The translations under genes were made by a program, and so were the position numbers. A stretch of 64,000 nt of DNA from Echinarachnius parma (lineage: Eukaryota; Echinodermata; Echinoidea; Clypeasteroida; Echinarachniidae). Shown piece by piece: positions 1 to 10,639 of the stretch (the stretch's first letter is position 1; the number at the start of each line of letters is the position of its first letter). The notes beneath the pieces were generated by a model. That model had not been told where the DNA came from. It made no database searches and saw nothing but the letters and a program-made list of their open reading frames with translations. The DNA is taken from positions 1-64,000 of the forward strand of contig JBAMJV010009766.1 in NCBI GenBank assembly GCA_037951105.1, in the 5' to 3' direction.

Positions 1-222
1 TGAATGAACCCTAAGCAAGTAAGCTGAATTTTGAGACCCTAAACGAGTTATTCATCAGCCTAAACAAAATACCCTTTTTCCTGATTTTGGGTGATTTTGA
101 GACCATATTCGAGATACCCGAGTAACTCGCCTGATCGAAAAAACACCCTTTTTACTTGATTTCTTGGTCACGCATGATACCCCCCTTTCTATGAGGACAG
201 ACCCCCCCCCCCCCCCCCCGGG
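1..222. repeat. Unclassified repeat ending in a poly-C run
   Basis: No coding potential is seen. The stretch is built from short near-repeats (variants of 'gattttgagacc' and 'acccttttt') and ends in a run of about 17 C at 202-220. Poly-C or poly-G runs next to transposon ends are common throughout this window, so I read this as a transposon relic. The family is unknown. Confidence 0.35.
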
Positions 223-240
223 CTTTAAGGTTGACTATTT

Positions 241-375
241 AAGGTTGTCGCTAACATAAGACATTTTTAAAAGAAATTTGAAGACGTATTTATTTTGGTT
301 GGAGAGGTTGTTAAGCGCATCGATCAGTTTTTAATTGTAAATGTGCTGTATAAATATCAAATATTATTATTATTA

Positions 376-443
<68 letters not shown>

Positions 444-480
444 ATAATAATAATAATTATTATTATTATCATTATTATCA
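241..480 (+). mobile_element. 5'-truncated LINE 3' end with (ATT)n tail
   Basis: Frame 263-334 reads FKRNLKTYLF and then a stop. This is the terminal motif of CR1/L2-like LINE reverse transcriptase ORFs (F-K-x-x-L-K-T-x-L-F). About 25 bases later the 3' UTR runs into (ATT)n at 361-455, typical of the microsatellite tails of this LINE group. Only the last few dozen codons remain, so this is a dead 5'-truncated insertion. The family is inferred from the C-terminal motif alone. Confidence 0.6.
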
Positions 481-1140
481 TCAATAGATTTACATTTCTA
501 TTCTATCCTGCCTTTATACTTTTTCCTTTCCGTGGGTGTCATTCTGTTAAAAGGAGATTTGTGACATAATTTTGTCCAAACTGAGAACAATGGCTATTGC
601 TCAAGTCGAAATGTCGCCATCTGGCGGTAGCATAATGAACTAATGAAGGAAGTTAATGATATCATTTCGCAGTCATGAAAAATCGCCATAATTCATTAAT
701 TTGGAACACAATTTTCCCCACTCTTCACTGCAAGTTATAGCATTATCTTCCTCATCACACATTTATATTTAGACATCAAATCGTGTAATAATTAAAGATT
801 TATATTTTTGATAATTATCAAGTGCATCGGGCGACAAGTTATAAGACTTTTTCTCGTAGGAATATTACTGTAAATAGTGATTCTTAATGTTAAGACAATT
901 ATAATCTCCATTACATTCAGTGAAATAGCCCTGGTATACTGGACAACGATGTTGACTACAGTCCAAAAGTTTCGAGTTCAAATCCTGGCCCAGAATTTTT
1001 TTTTTCTTCTGTTATGAATAAACTTTGTTGTCACTCGTTAAATTATAAGTATCATGTAATTAAAGCTTGTTTTCTCTACATTTTTGTTTCATTCATTTTT
1101 CCTGATTTATTGAAATATCAATATATTGGCCTATCCCAAC
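481..1140. other. AT-rich sequence with one degenerate tRNA-like segment
   Basis: No exon is recognisable. At about 925-1005 a segment carries a B-box-like GAGTTCAAATCC followed by a T9 run, which could be a pol III terminator. The A-box region is poor and no cloverleaf with a paired acceptor stem can be drawn, so I treat it as a tRNA-like repeat relic, not a tRNA gene. Confidence 0.3.
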
Positions 1141-1557
1141 TAACAATTTGACGTTTTCTAAACGTTCTAAACAGGTTCAAAGTTGGTTATTTTGACGTTC
1201 TGTGAAAACGTTTTTAAAACGTGTATTTGTGGAAGGTTGAACACGTTTTTAGAACGTTCCAAATGGACGTTTTTAGAACGTTGTTTAAACGTTAGAAAAA
1301 CCAATAAAAAACCTTTCATGTATTTGCTTTCAAGTGCAAGGACCAGCAGAACGTTTTAAGAACGTTTTATAAACGTTCATTAAAGACGAAGACCTACGGG
1401 ACCTAATAAAAACGTTTTGTAAACGTTTTGTAAAGGTTCATTAAAGACGAAGACCTACGGGACGTAATAAAAACGTTTTGTAAACGTGTTGTAAAGGTTC
1501 ATTAAAGACGAAGACCTACGGGACCTAATAAAAACGTTTTGTAAACGTTTTGTGTTT
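1141..1557. repeat. AACGTT-rich region with a 61-bp tandem repeat
   Basis: The segment is dense in AACGTT and AACGTTTT motifs. From about 1376 to 1557 it holds three nearly identical units of about 61 bp, each containing 'gacgaagacctacgggac' and 'aaaacgttttgtaaacg'. It ends about 45 bp before the WSC exon of gene A, inside what should be intron 3 of that gene. No function is evident. Confidence 0.65.
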
Positions 1558-1602
1558 GCTGGGGATAACCTTCCTTTGTTTATGGAAATATTAAATTTTT
1601 AG

Positions 1603-1905
1603 ATGAGCGATACTTGGGCTGTTACCATGACAGTATAAATGATCGCGTCCTCCCTGACAAGCCATGTATTACCAGTCCATCAGTGTGTATCTACAATGAC
1701 TTGACGATTGACAAGTGCATCGATATCTGCAGAAACGCCAGCTATGATCTCGCTGGAGTCGAGCTTGGTGAAGAATGCTTCTGTGGAGCTGCTGGCACGG
1801 ACTACAGTCGAATTGGCAAACTGGGAGATGACCGATGTAATTACGCATGCTTTGGAGACAATCAACAGAGTTGCGGCGGAATTTGGGCCATCGCTGTTTT
1901 TAATC
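1603..1905 (+). CDS. Gene A exon: WSC domain
   Basis: Phase 1-1 exon of 101 codons, bounded by 'tttttag' and C|gtgagt. It reads DERYLGCY..., with ten cysteines including [10 protein letters not shown] and the closing SCGG. CRNAS holds an N-glycosylation sequon (NAS). WSC domains are small extracellular carbohydrate-binding or stress-sensing modules. Confidence 0.85.
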
Positions 1906-4690
1906 GTGAGTTTATATAGCTGTTCAGGTGTTAATTGTAAATTTGGGGGTCCGCTCGCTAGTCATAAGGACCGCTTATTGTTTGTTTGGTCGACATGGCA
2001 AACTGAGAGATAACAACTGTTATCATCTATGTACAGGAACCAATCAACAGAGTTGTGGTGGAGCAGGGACCATCGCAGTTTTTGATCGTGAGTTTATACA
2101 TGATTGTCTATAATTGTAAATTTGTAAGTAAGGCTTTTATTCGAATTACGAAAGCGTAATGCTAACCCTAACCCCAATCCTAACCCTAGACTTCAAAACT
2201 GGTCCTATCCCCCGCACTCGCTACGGAAAACGCGCCTTTTCAATTACTACACCAACTCTCTGGAATAACCTACCCGTCCACATCCGTGCCTCCACTACAC
2301 TAGATTCATTCAAGACTGAATTCAAGACCCACTTATTTAGATCGATTTAAGTACATGTTTACAATATAAACTATATCGTCTCATCAAAATTGAATGTCTT
2401 AATTGTATAATTATTATTATTTTTAAAAATTAAATATCAATATTTTGTAAAATTACTATTACTTGTAACAGCGCTTAGAAACCCTGTATTACGCGCTTTA
2501 TAAATGCAAGCTTTTATTATTATTATTATTTATTATAATGACATATTTTAAAAATTGAATTTGCTGTCATGTCTCCAGTTTCGTAAACAAGTTCTGTAAA
2601 GTTAGGGACAATACCCGTTACCAAGGGTGAATTTTAAAGACAGTTTTAGTTAGTGTTATGCGATATTCATATTATTTGAGTTCATATACAGGTATTATTC
2701 TATATTATTTAGCTGATTATAATTCATCTATTTATTTAATTGTTTATTTGTTCATGCCTTTTTTGGGTAAAATGCAAGGTAGGTTACCTCATATAAAATG
2801 CTTTAAATGTATGCGTCCTGTATTACACATACTAGAAAAAAAAAGCAATTGACATGATAAATATTAATATTTAGCACAAATAAAGATTACGGAATACATT
2901 TTATATACATTTCTTTTGAAAATAATTCAGTTTTGGAAAGTCATACAATGTTAAGAATGTAAATTGCCACAAAGTGGATTTCGTTGTACTACATACGACT
3001 GACAAACCCCATTGAGCTGAAATAACTGAATAGTAATCGGGAAGCCTGGTTTATGTCTTCTAAAGTGGAAATACAGGGTAGGTAAAATGCTTTACTATGC
3101 ACCCTCTATGCATATATTAGAATAAATTCAATTGACATAATAAATAATCATATTTAGCACAAATAATGATTATGCAATGCATTTTACATTATTTTGCTTT
3201 AAAAACAATTTAGCTTCGGAAAGTTCCTGTATTATTTCCTTTCCTTTTGAAACTGTTATAGTTCTTTCAACAACAACAACCAGCCCTGCTCCCCCAGCTC
3301 CCTCGACAAGTCCGATGCAGGAGACTACACTGATATACGGAACATCCGACAGTACGACCAGAGCATCACCAACGCCTGAAACAAAGACTACTCTAACCAC
3401 CTCGATTCCCTGTAAGTGACAATGCTTCTCAATGGCGGGTAAGAAGTGATCTTCGTTTCGACGTGCTTTCAAATGACAGGAGTAAATAATAATTACAAAA
3501 TACCAATAATGCGATGACTGCCAGAGTGGCTACATATTTCCACTCCCATGCAAATACATATTGTGTCATTATAACTCGTACTCTTTTGTAATCGAACACA
3601 ACGACAAAATCAAAACCAATAATGGTTCAGAAAAATATAAAAACGCAATCATGATAAAGGAGGAGGTAACATTATCAGAAGAAGTAGAAGAAAAAGAAGA
3701 ACAAAATCACGGTCGAACATGGCGAAGTAGAATTATAATGAGATATATTGCATTATAATACAATAACAATTTGTTTGTCTATATATTTTTAATTCCGTAA
3801 GTGGCAGTGGGGGCTGCATTTGGCGGAGCATTCTTCATGTTAGTTCTACTCCTCACCATTTATAGAATCGTCGTTTGTAAACGCAGGTGAGAGGTTCGTG
3901 TAATAGAAATATTACCTATCAGGCAATGTTGTACGTTTCACTGCCAACCCATTATGTTAATCTCCGTAGAACACCCCCTTCAGTAGAATGCATTGTAACC
4001 CCGACCATTCTTTCCATTTCACTCTTGTCCCTGGTATGTTTCGATCGTGCTAGCCCATCATACATGTCATATTTCGATCTTCCCCCATCCCTCTCTCTCT
4101 CCCTTCCCCTATCTCCCCTCCTCTCTGACCCTCATCAGCTGAAATTCACATTAATACAGTTAAATAAATCATACTAGGAATATACTTTATATATTGATAA
4201 TGGTTGTTTGTACATATATTAGGCATTCAGTTCATTGTTTTGTCATTATTTATACCCAAGTCAATTCTAAAAACAAATAACATTGCATACTTTAATTCTG
4301 TTAACTTTTTTTTCCTGTTTTAGAAGAAACGCCAAATCACCTGCCAAGGGTGACACTGAGTTTGAGATGGACAACGATGCATACACGCTTCCACAACATG
4401 GAAGCACTGACAAGGCGGACAACGATGGTCATACCTACATGACCGTCGCTGCAGGTGCGGCGAACCGGACAGAGGAGGTAACCGAGCCAGGGGTGATGTC
4501 TCATACATATCAAGACGTCGCTGCTACGGCTGAAGAGAGTTCTCCCGATGCTTATTATTTGACGCCGGATGTGCCCCAGCCCCAGTCAAGCAACGACGTC
4601 CAGGGTTATCTGAACCCGATTCAACAGACCTCGCAAGCCACACCACAAATCGATGATGACTATCAATATGCTTATTACGAGGGTATGTAG
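1603..4690 (+). CDS. Gene A (5'-partial): WSC-domain, transmembrane, tyrosine-tail receptor
   Basis: Four exons are visible: 1603-1905 (WSC), 3262-3411 or 3262-3438 (stalk), 3802-3886 (transmembrane) and 4324-4690 (tail, stop at 4688). By analogy with genes B-D the signal peptide and SRCR exons should lie left of position 1; none is present in 1-1602. The predicted product is a single-pass surface receptor whose tail could recruit SH2 proteins. Two oddities stand out. The stalk exon has an in-frame TGA at 3417-3419 if the family-standard donor at 3439 is used. A consensus donor GTAAGT at 3412-3417 ends the exon before that stop in the same phase. A partial WSC duplicate sits downstream in intron 4. 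Family membership is firm from the tail and WSC match; whether the gene makes a membrane or a soluble protein depends on donor choice. Confidence 0.82.
1987..2087 (+). pseudogene. Partial duplicate of the WSC exon 3' half
   Basis: Inside intron 4 of gene A, 1987-2087 repeats the 3' third of the WSC exon (the part from 'GKLGDDRC' on). It reads GKLRDNNCYHLCTGTNQQSC and ends at the same kind of donor, C|gtgagt at 2088. It has no obvious acceptor at its 5' side and lacks the first seven cysteines, so it cannot make a full domain. It is still open in frame, so the duplication may be fairly recent. Confidence 0.7.
2159..2540 (+). mobile_element. 5'-truncated LINE 3' end
   Basis: Positions 2196-2350 read RYGKRAFSITTPTLWNNLP, then FKTEFKTHLF and a stop. 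This is the conserved C-terminal end of CR1/L2-like LINE ORF2 proteins (AFS..P.LWN.LP...FK..LKTHLF). The 3' UTR ends with 'cgctttataaatgcaag' and an ATT repeat at about 2513-2532. It lies in intron 4 of gene A, sense orientation, and is inactive. Confidence 0.75.
3262..3438 (+). CDS. Gene A exon: Thr/Ser/Pro stalk with stop/new-donor conflict
   Basis: Acceptor 'gttatag' at 3261. The exon encodes a mucin-like stalk rich in T, S and P. The family donor GCG G|gtaag is at 3438/3439 (phase 1), but TGA at 3417-3419 interrupts that version. An alternative donor T|GTAAGT at 3411/3412 is also phase 1, gives a 50-codon exon without the stop, and deletes the short Cys motif that genes B and C encode as QCQC. 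Confidence 0.75.
3640..3725. repeat. Purine-rich (A/G) tract in gene A intron 5
   Basis: An almost pure A/G stretch (gaagaagtagaagaaaaaga and similar) lies upstream of the transmembrane exon. Genes B (25930-26040) and C (46438-46530) have (GAA)n in the same intron and D (55640-55680) a weaker version, so this is the interrupted form of a shared tract. Confidence 0.55.
3802..3886 (+). CDS. Gene A exon: transmembrane segment
   Basis: A phase 1-2 exon encoding VAVGAAFGGAFFMLVLLL and then a basic KRR stop-transfer. The glycine-rich start (GAAFGG) could support helix packing. Acceptor 'cgtaag', donor AG|gtgag. Confidence 0.85.
4324..4690 (+). CDS. Gene A exon: tyrosine-rich cytoplasmic tail
   Basis: Last exon (phase 2 start), 122 residues with the split R. 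Tyrosine motifs in order: AYTLP, TYMTV, TYQDV, AYYLTP, GYLNP, then YQYAYYEGM at the C-terminus. YLNP fits YxN (Grb2-type SH2 ligand) and YEGM fits YxxM (PI3K p85-type). These are motif matches only. Confidence 0.87.
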
Positions 4691-4710
4691 AAGTTTTGTG
4701 TCAATCTAGA

Positions 4711-4785
4711 AGCCACATGACACTTAGCGACTTATATCCATATTCACGTCAGAGGCGTCGATCATAAGGGCAGGAGGGGTAGTGC
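4711..4785 (+). promoter_or_regulatory. Conserved 3' UTR block after gene A
   Basis: The segment from 'cacatgacacttagcgact' to 'gggcaggagg' follows the stop codon by about 20 bases. It recurs after genes B (30234-30310) and D (57027-57100) with few changes, and is missing after C. It may be part of the 3' UTR or simply duplicated flank. Confidence 0.45.
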
Positions 4786-5812
4786 CACCATGAAAATGAA
4801 AGAGGGCAAACGCTTTGGTTTGACCCCCCCGCACAAAAAAAAAAAATTTAAATGAATAAATTAATACATTAATTAATTAAAAATATATATAATTATATAA
4901 AACCAAATAATTTGAAAAAACAAATTGAATTTTAAAAAATGAAAATAATAATAGTTACAATTCCGAAGGTGATGAAGAAAATTTGCGGATATAATACGAA
5001 AGGAATGTCACAGTAGAAAGTGAGAAACTAACATGTTTTCTTTTGGACAATGTACGTAACCGTTAGAAAGGTAGGCAGGCATAGCTATACGATCGCCCAA
5101 TAGTATAAATCAACATGTAAATGAATTTTGGTTTTTGTATAGCAACGGGATGTTTGTTGTTAATAATAATAATAATATTTGCATGTATATGGCGCTTTAT
5201 ACGGGCGTTCCTAAGCGCACTGGTAAATAAGAAAACTAGTAAACGCGATAGCAAAAACAATACAACACCAAAGTCAAAGTTACAAATAAGAAATAACAAA
5301 TACATTTATACATGTATATGTGATACTATGCTTAATAACTAACTGTGTGCGCCTCCAGAAAATGACAACTGCTTAAAAATGGGTTTTTGAGGAGGATTGT
5401 TACGTTATACGCTACGGGTGTCTATTATGTCATAATTAAGTTTGCGAGAGTAGCTATTTCGCATATTTATTTGGACCTAAATGTTTCGCAGCGTGGCCGA
5501 TGCTTTAATATCTATTAATCTGAGTAATGCTATTTTGTAGTGTTAGTCATGTACACAAGTGAACTATCGTATAAGAAGTAAATGAGTTAAAGTTATAATG
5601 TAGATATGTTGTGTACAATTGTGTTTTGTTTTGTGTACAATTTGTAATAAGCGCTTTTGTATATTTGTAGAATTTTTTTTTGTTAGTTAGTGGTGTCTCT
5701 CTTAGGGTGTGTTCCTTTTTAGCTGTATTTATTTCATTTTAAATGTTATTTTTGAAATGGATTTTATTTATTCACCGACTTATCAACTGTTTATTGTACG
5801 TTTATTTGTATA
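4786..5812. other. 3' flank of gene A, no gene seen
   Basis: AT-rich sequence. At 5160-5260 (AAT)n followed by 'gcgctttatac' and 'taagcgc' looks like the antisense 3' end of a CR1/L2-type LINE or related SINE. The part at 5500-5640 ('gttagtcatgtacacaagtg') is homologous to 31060-31145 after gene B and 58150-58210 after gene D. The duplicated unit therefore extends at least 1 kb past the stop codon. Confidence 0.5.
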
Positions 5813-6337
5813 TACCTCGCAGAAAAAGTTCCGCAATTGAGGTTTGCGCATTAATAACTTTTCTATTACGCTATTACCATTCATAAATTTGGTATCATTG
5901 GAAAGCGTGAATTCTCCCCTTTATATTGATATAACATTTGCTATGAATATTTTATCATCGAATGTGCATTGCATCCAAAAGTATGGGAAAGTCAAAAGTG
6001 AAATGTTGCAAAATGCACTGATTTTGTCAACAGTGTGCCTTCCTTGGCTTCAATGGGGGTGAGGTGGTCATGCATTCAAGCCACGTTTTAATCTTCAAAC
6101 AAAAGGAAGGCACACTATGTTGACAAAATTAGTGCATTTTGCAACATTTCACTTTTTACTTTGCACTAGATTTGGATGCAATGCACATTACATGATAAAA
6201 TACTCATAGCAAATGTTATATCAATGTAAGGGGGAGAATTCACGCTTTTTAATGATACCACATTTATGAATGGTAATAACTTAATAGAAAAGTTAGTACT
6301 GCGCAAACCTCGATTGCGGAACTTTTTGTGCGAAGTA
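5813..6337. mobile_element. Foldback MITE with TA target duplication
   Basis: Two arms of about 230 bp (5813-6046 and 6099-6337) are near-perfect reverse complements around a loop of about 50 bp. The ends read TACCTCGCAGAAAAAGTTCC and its complement with two changes, flanked by TA on both sides. The paralogous flank after gene D near 60395 ('ttttttagttacactttg') lacks the insert, which supports TA target duplication and a mariner-type origin. No transposase is encoded. Confidence 0.75.
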
Positions 6338-7120
6338 TAGTTACACTTTGTAATGTAATATGTTATCATGTACTTATGTTCTTTCATCGAGGTCACTCTG
6401 CATCCTCAGCCTTTGGCTTCCTTATATGTTGCTAAATTACACCTTGTTTATAATTTGTATATTTCTTTGGAATGCTTTTTCTTATCAGCTTATTATTACT
6501 AAATGCGAATTCAAATTAAAGTTACTATGTATAGGCCCCCACGCCCTGGTTCTTGTGACTCCCAAGGGCGGTAATTTTGTATACACGTATTCGTGCAGGG
6601 ACAGATTCCTAGCATGTAATTTCCGCTGAAACATTTCACTCCATATTATTGTTTCAAAGACTATCTCTTATAATTCGGGTTTGTGTCAGAATTTTAATAG
6701 TTTCTGACCATCACGGGCATTGAAACGAAGGGGTTTTATGGACAAGCACCAGCAATATCGTTTTCTTTTTTTTTTCTATAGTTTTCTAAAGCCCGTCTAA
6801 TAATCCTAAGTTCTCGGATATGTATCCCGGATTAACCTTATTTTCCATATTGTTGTGACACAAACTTTACGGCATAAGGAAGAACTAAGAGCTTTGTTTG
6901 GGCTTGCAACAATCTATCACGTTCAGGTTATCACGTTTTGAATACTTCCGTAGAACCACGCCCTTTAATCTACGAAATGTTGGGTTATTTGATACGAAAG
7001 TAAAACTTGAAATTTACTAATTTCACTTTAAACGATCTACAACCAAACTAGCTAATGAAAGAGCTACTATACCTTATACATATTACTGAATGTACTTTAC
7101 ATGTTGACGCTGATCTTATA
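6338..7120. other. 3' flank of gene A with a tRNA-like repeat head relic
   Basis: No gene. 6680-6770 ('gtttctgaccatcacgggc', then 'aaggggttttatgg') is a decayed copy of the leader of the tRNA-like repeat seen at 18860, 32030, 60725 and 62135. The segment 6340-6420 matches 60390-60470 downstream of gene D. Confidence 0.45.
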
Positions 7121-7649
7121 CAGGGTGGCCCAGAAATAACGGAACGGGGCACTTCCCAAAATAAAGTAACGAAATGACTGGGTCCATCGGATAGTGTGTC
7201 TTTTCTAATGAAAATTGATACCAAGAACATTAATTTTGGTCGTGTAGTTTTTGTTTTAGAGCGCTGTGAGTGACACCATGTCAGGGTTCATTTTTCTTCA
7301 ATTTTGACTGACCTATTGGCTAAAGAATGACCCGAACGGCTCGTCATAGAATTACGATGCACAATGATACGGACACCTTTGTTAGTGTGCATTCGACTGA
7401 ATAGCCACAGCACCGTAATTCTATGCCGAGCCGTTCGGGTCATTCTTTAGCCAATAGGTCAGTCAAAATTTAAGAAAAATGAACCCTGACATAGTGTCAC
7501 TCACAGCGCTCTAAAACAAAAACTACACGACCAAAATTAATGTTCTTGGTATCAATTTTCATTTGAAAAGACACACTATCCGATGGACCCAGTCATTTCG
7601 TTGCTTTATTTTGGGAAGTGCCCCGTTCCGTTATTTCTGGGCCACCCTG
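7121..7649. mobile_element. Mariner-like foldback MITE, copy 1
   Basis: Starts CAGGGTGGCCCAGAAATAAC and ends with the reverse complement, flanked by TA on both sides. The arms (about 240 bp each) pair over most of the element around a 50-bp loop. The sister copy at 16787-17317 shares the ends and subterminal sequence. TA target use and CAGGGTG-type ends fit Tc1/mariner-derived MITEs. Confidence 0.8.
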
Positions 7650-7814
7650 TATTTTGTTTACATTCATTTTCTGTACAGGTTCCATTATTAGCCGTCCCGA
7701 TAATGTCGTGCCGCAAGTTGACATTTCATGTGTTAGTAATGTGCACGTTCTGTGACGTCATGACTTATAACATATAATTGTACGAGTTTTAGTCCAAAAA
7801 TTTAAAAATGTTGT

Positions 7815-8700
7815 AGTTGTGGCGGCCATTTGGGATTTTGAAATTGACAACAACATAATAAATGTTGTGATTGAGCACTCTACAGTTTTAGAATCAGCAT
7901 AACAAAACAATTTCAAATCAATATAAATGTATATTTACTCCACAAAAGGGAGGCTTGGCCTATTTTTTGGTACTATTGATTCCATGTGTATTTTTGCTAC
8001 CAATAACCAATTCATACTGTACATAGAAATTGGTTTGGCGAAATGGGTTTAATGGCCATTTTGAATTTAAATTCTGCCCATTACAAACTAATAAACAGCT
8101 TTAAGCAAATATGCAGTTTCATTTCAATAATGATTAACTTAAGGAACAAAATCCAAATCAATATATTTGTATAAAATGTCCTTTGAATTGAGGTTATATC
8201 ATTCTTGGGGGCTAAAAGAGGGATATTTCCCTGTTTTGGGGGCAAATTTTGGATGTTTGCATTTTATATGAAAAACTGAAGGTTTTGTGATTGGCTCTCC
8301 TCAGATTTATAATCAGCATGACAAAATAATCTTAACTTAATTGAAAATACAAATTATTCCGCCATATGGGGAACATTGGGCTTACTTTTTTTTGTATAAC
8401 TGTTCCATTTGTACATTGAAATACCCATTCATATTGTACATAAAATGGATTTTGGAACCGTTTTTAATTTTAATTGTGCCCTAAACATAATAATGTGCAG
8501 TTTTTTAGCACATACTGTATATAGTTTCATTTTATTGTAAGTTAACTCAAGGAACACAATTTAATTAGATTTATTTGTGTAAAATGGCGTTTAAGTTGAG
8601 ATGTATCATTCTGGGGGGGCTAAAAGAGGCAAATGTCCATGTTTTGGAGGCCGTTTTGGATTTTCGCGTTAAAAAAAACCCTCAAGGTTTCGTGTCTTGC
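7815..8700. repeat. Diverged tandem duplication of about 440 bp
   Basis: Two consecutive units share the same order of landmarks: 'ggcttggcctattttttgg' / 'gggcttacttttttttg', 'attcatactgtacata' / 'attcatattgtacata', 'gtataaaatgtcctttgaat' / 'gtgtaaaatggcgtttaag', and 'ttgggggctaaaagaggga' / 'gggggggctaaaagaggc'. No coding frame spans them. The origin is unknown. Confidence 0.6.
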
Positions 8701-9593
8701 ACTCAGCAGATTTGTAATCATCACCCCCGAATTGACAAGAAATCATAAAAAACGTTGTGTATGTCAAAAAACAAGGTTCTGATGTGTATCTATGGACCCT
8801 AGCCTGGACTATGATCAATCATTCACTCAAGCTCCCTGCTTACTATTATGTTTGGTCTACTTCATTAATTTATTTGTATAATAATATGGATAAATTATTT
8901 ACGCATTTGTATATCATGATTGTATATCTATTCTAATTTACTTGTTTTCTTATTGTAATGTATGGAAACGAAAAAAAAAATTTCTTTTGCATATTTCATT
9001 GTAATTTTGCTAATAAATGCAGAAATAAATCTGGCTAAACAAAATGGTTCAAATAGTATACAAGATGGTTTATGTGGTTAAATCTGAACCATTACGTCGT
9101 AAAAGGCAGAAACATGAGGAAAGTTTCATGCGCGCCACAGAAATTGGGCCCAAAATTCGCAGCTTGTTCCGCCCGACTTCACCGGCCAAAGTATTTTGTA
9201 GCTAGCCGCTTTTATGCTCGTGTGGCGTGGTTTGAGTGTCGTTAGTACATAACGCGGATGTTTTTAATTTACCAAGTACCGACTGTGTCTGTGTTAGGAC
9301 CCAGACCCAGGCCATTTTGTCTTTAATCTGTGCTCATTCAGCCATAAAGTAATGAATATCTCTGATTTTCGCACATATTGAATCCGATTTGTCATTTCAT
9401 GGCAGAAGATGCTTAATAAATTAATTTTCGGATGGTGATCTATTAAAAAACATAACACTGGAATACAGCAAGCTTATCTTTTTTGAAATTAGTATGTGGA
9501 TTACGTATTTCTGTTCACTGCGAGACAAATAAGGATGATTATGATTGACACTCTATATGCCAAACAAGTGGGTACAAGTATGATGGATGCAAA
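8701..9593. other. Intergenic sequence, no gene seen
   Basis: 8810-9020 is homologous to 48315-48900 downstream of gene C ('attcaagctccctgctta' and 'ttattgtaatgtatg' landmarks), so it is duplicated 3' flank. From about 9480 the sequence begins to match the 5' flank of gene C (37200 onward). I see no exon. Confidence 0.45.
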
Positions 9594-9800
9594 CAGCGAG
9601 GCAGTTTTGGTTGGGGGGGGGGGGGGGGGGGTGGGGAGGTACATGCAGGGTAGGGGCACATGTCCCCAAATAACCTGGCAAAAACAATATGAAACATATT
9701 AAGGAGAACATCTGTGAATCTGTTCAAAAATACATAAATACTTAAGGTGTGCCCCAACTAATCGCGTGTCACTAATCAGTCCGACCACGCTACGTAACTG
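9594..9800. mobile_element. Short hAT-like MITE with a poly-G run
   Basis: Starts CAGCGAGGCAG and ends CTACGTAACTG, with GATGCAAA on the left and GATG on the right. The paralogous element at 37324-37492 has the same ends and similar 8-bp flanks. CAG...CTG ends with an 8-bp target duplication fit hAT. It was present before this flank was duplicated. It includes a run of about 17 G at 9615-9631. Confidence 0.55.
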
Positions 9801-9820
9801 GATGTGGTGTGGCAATATAA

Positions 9821-10117
9821 GTAGAGCGCGCGCTTTCTGATCTCGAGATCCCGAGTTCGAACCATGCCCACTCCGTTTGTCCTTCAGCAAGACAATTAAT
9901 CCACATTGCTGCTCTCTACCCAGGAGTATAAATAGGTACTTGGTCGGGTGTTAATTAGCCTTCAGCGCCCGTTGGGCAGCTTGAGCTAGTATGCTCCCCT
10001 GGGAGTTGAGATGGTGCACAATATAATTATGTGGGTTTGTACCTGATGACCAAGAGTAATAATGCGCCTCTGAATAGGGCACCTAGATACATGGCTCTAT
10101 AAATGCTATATACTATG
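9821..10117 (+). mobile_element. tRNA-derived SINE
   Basis: A tRNA-like head with a D-arm remnant 'gtagagcgcg' and B box GAGTTCGAACC (9852-9862) is followed by a non-tRNA body ending 'gctctataaatgctatata'. Approximate 9-bp direct repeats flank it (GCAATATAA at 9812-9820, GCAGTATAA at 10118-10126). The paralogous flank of gene C near 37493-37510 has the uninterrupted site. Confidence 0.65.
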
Positions 10118-10639
10118 CAGTATAAATGAATATAACCTTGACCCTAGCTCCGCCATCTTATCATTTCGGGTTCAATACCAGATCTATGTTTCTATATCAC
10201 TTCTTGCTGAATAAATGTGTTCGAGAATACATATTATCAGTGCTCGTTCGTTTTTGTTAAAACAAATAATAGATTCAGATATGTCTTGTGTGCATTGTTT
10301 AACACAAGGGATCGATAGTCAAAATTTACTTTACATAATCATCTTGGTTATAAGGAATGTTTGCGATATCTTACGAAATATAAGGACGTCATTTCCGGAG
10401 CAAAACAACCTCCTGATAATTACCAGTACTGTTGATTGGCATGCCTGTTTTACATAACTCGCTTTTGAATGCATATTTTTTGAAGATATCAAATTAAATT
10501 TTTGAACCAAATGTGTTAAATCGTACAAATCAGAGCCGTGTATCGGCTCTGTTCCAGGTACACCCTCTTGTGTTAATGAATGCTTTTTGAATGTGAACAC
10601 AACACACTTTCTTTATTTCCTTTTTTTTTTGCAGTTTAA
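10118..10639. other. Orphan 5' flank block (part), no gene
   Basis: Homologous along its length to 37510-38030 upstream of gene C. Shared landmarks include 'cacttcttgctgaataaat', 'gggatcgatagtcaaaat' and 'ccctcttgtgtt'. Here there is no downstream gene of its own; see the deleted-gene finding. Confidence 0.55.

Noticed and set aside
1..1602. Signal-peptide or SRCR exons of gene A within the window
   Set aside because: No match to the RLVGG/CSHLGF or GAVVC coding motifs was found in any frame before 1603; they must lie to the left or be missing.
4402..4520. ITIM, ITSM or ITAM motifs in the receptor tails
   Set aside because: TYMTV and TYQDV have H, Y or P rather than I/V/L/S/T at the -2 position, and no YxxL/I pair has ITAM spacing; only YxN and YxxM matches are kept.
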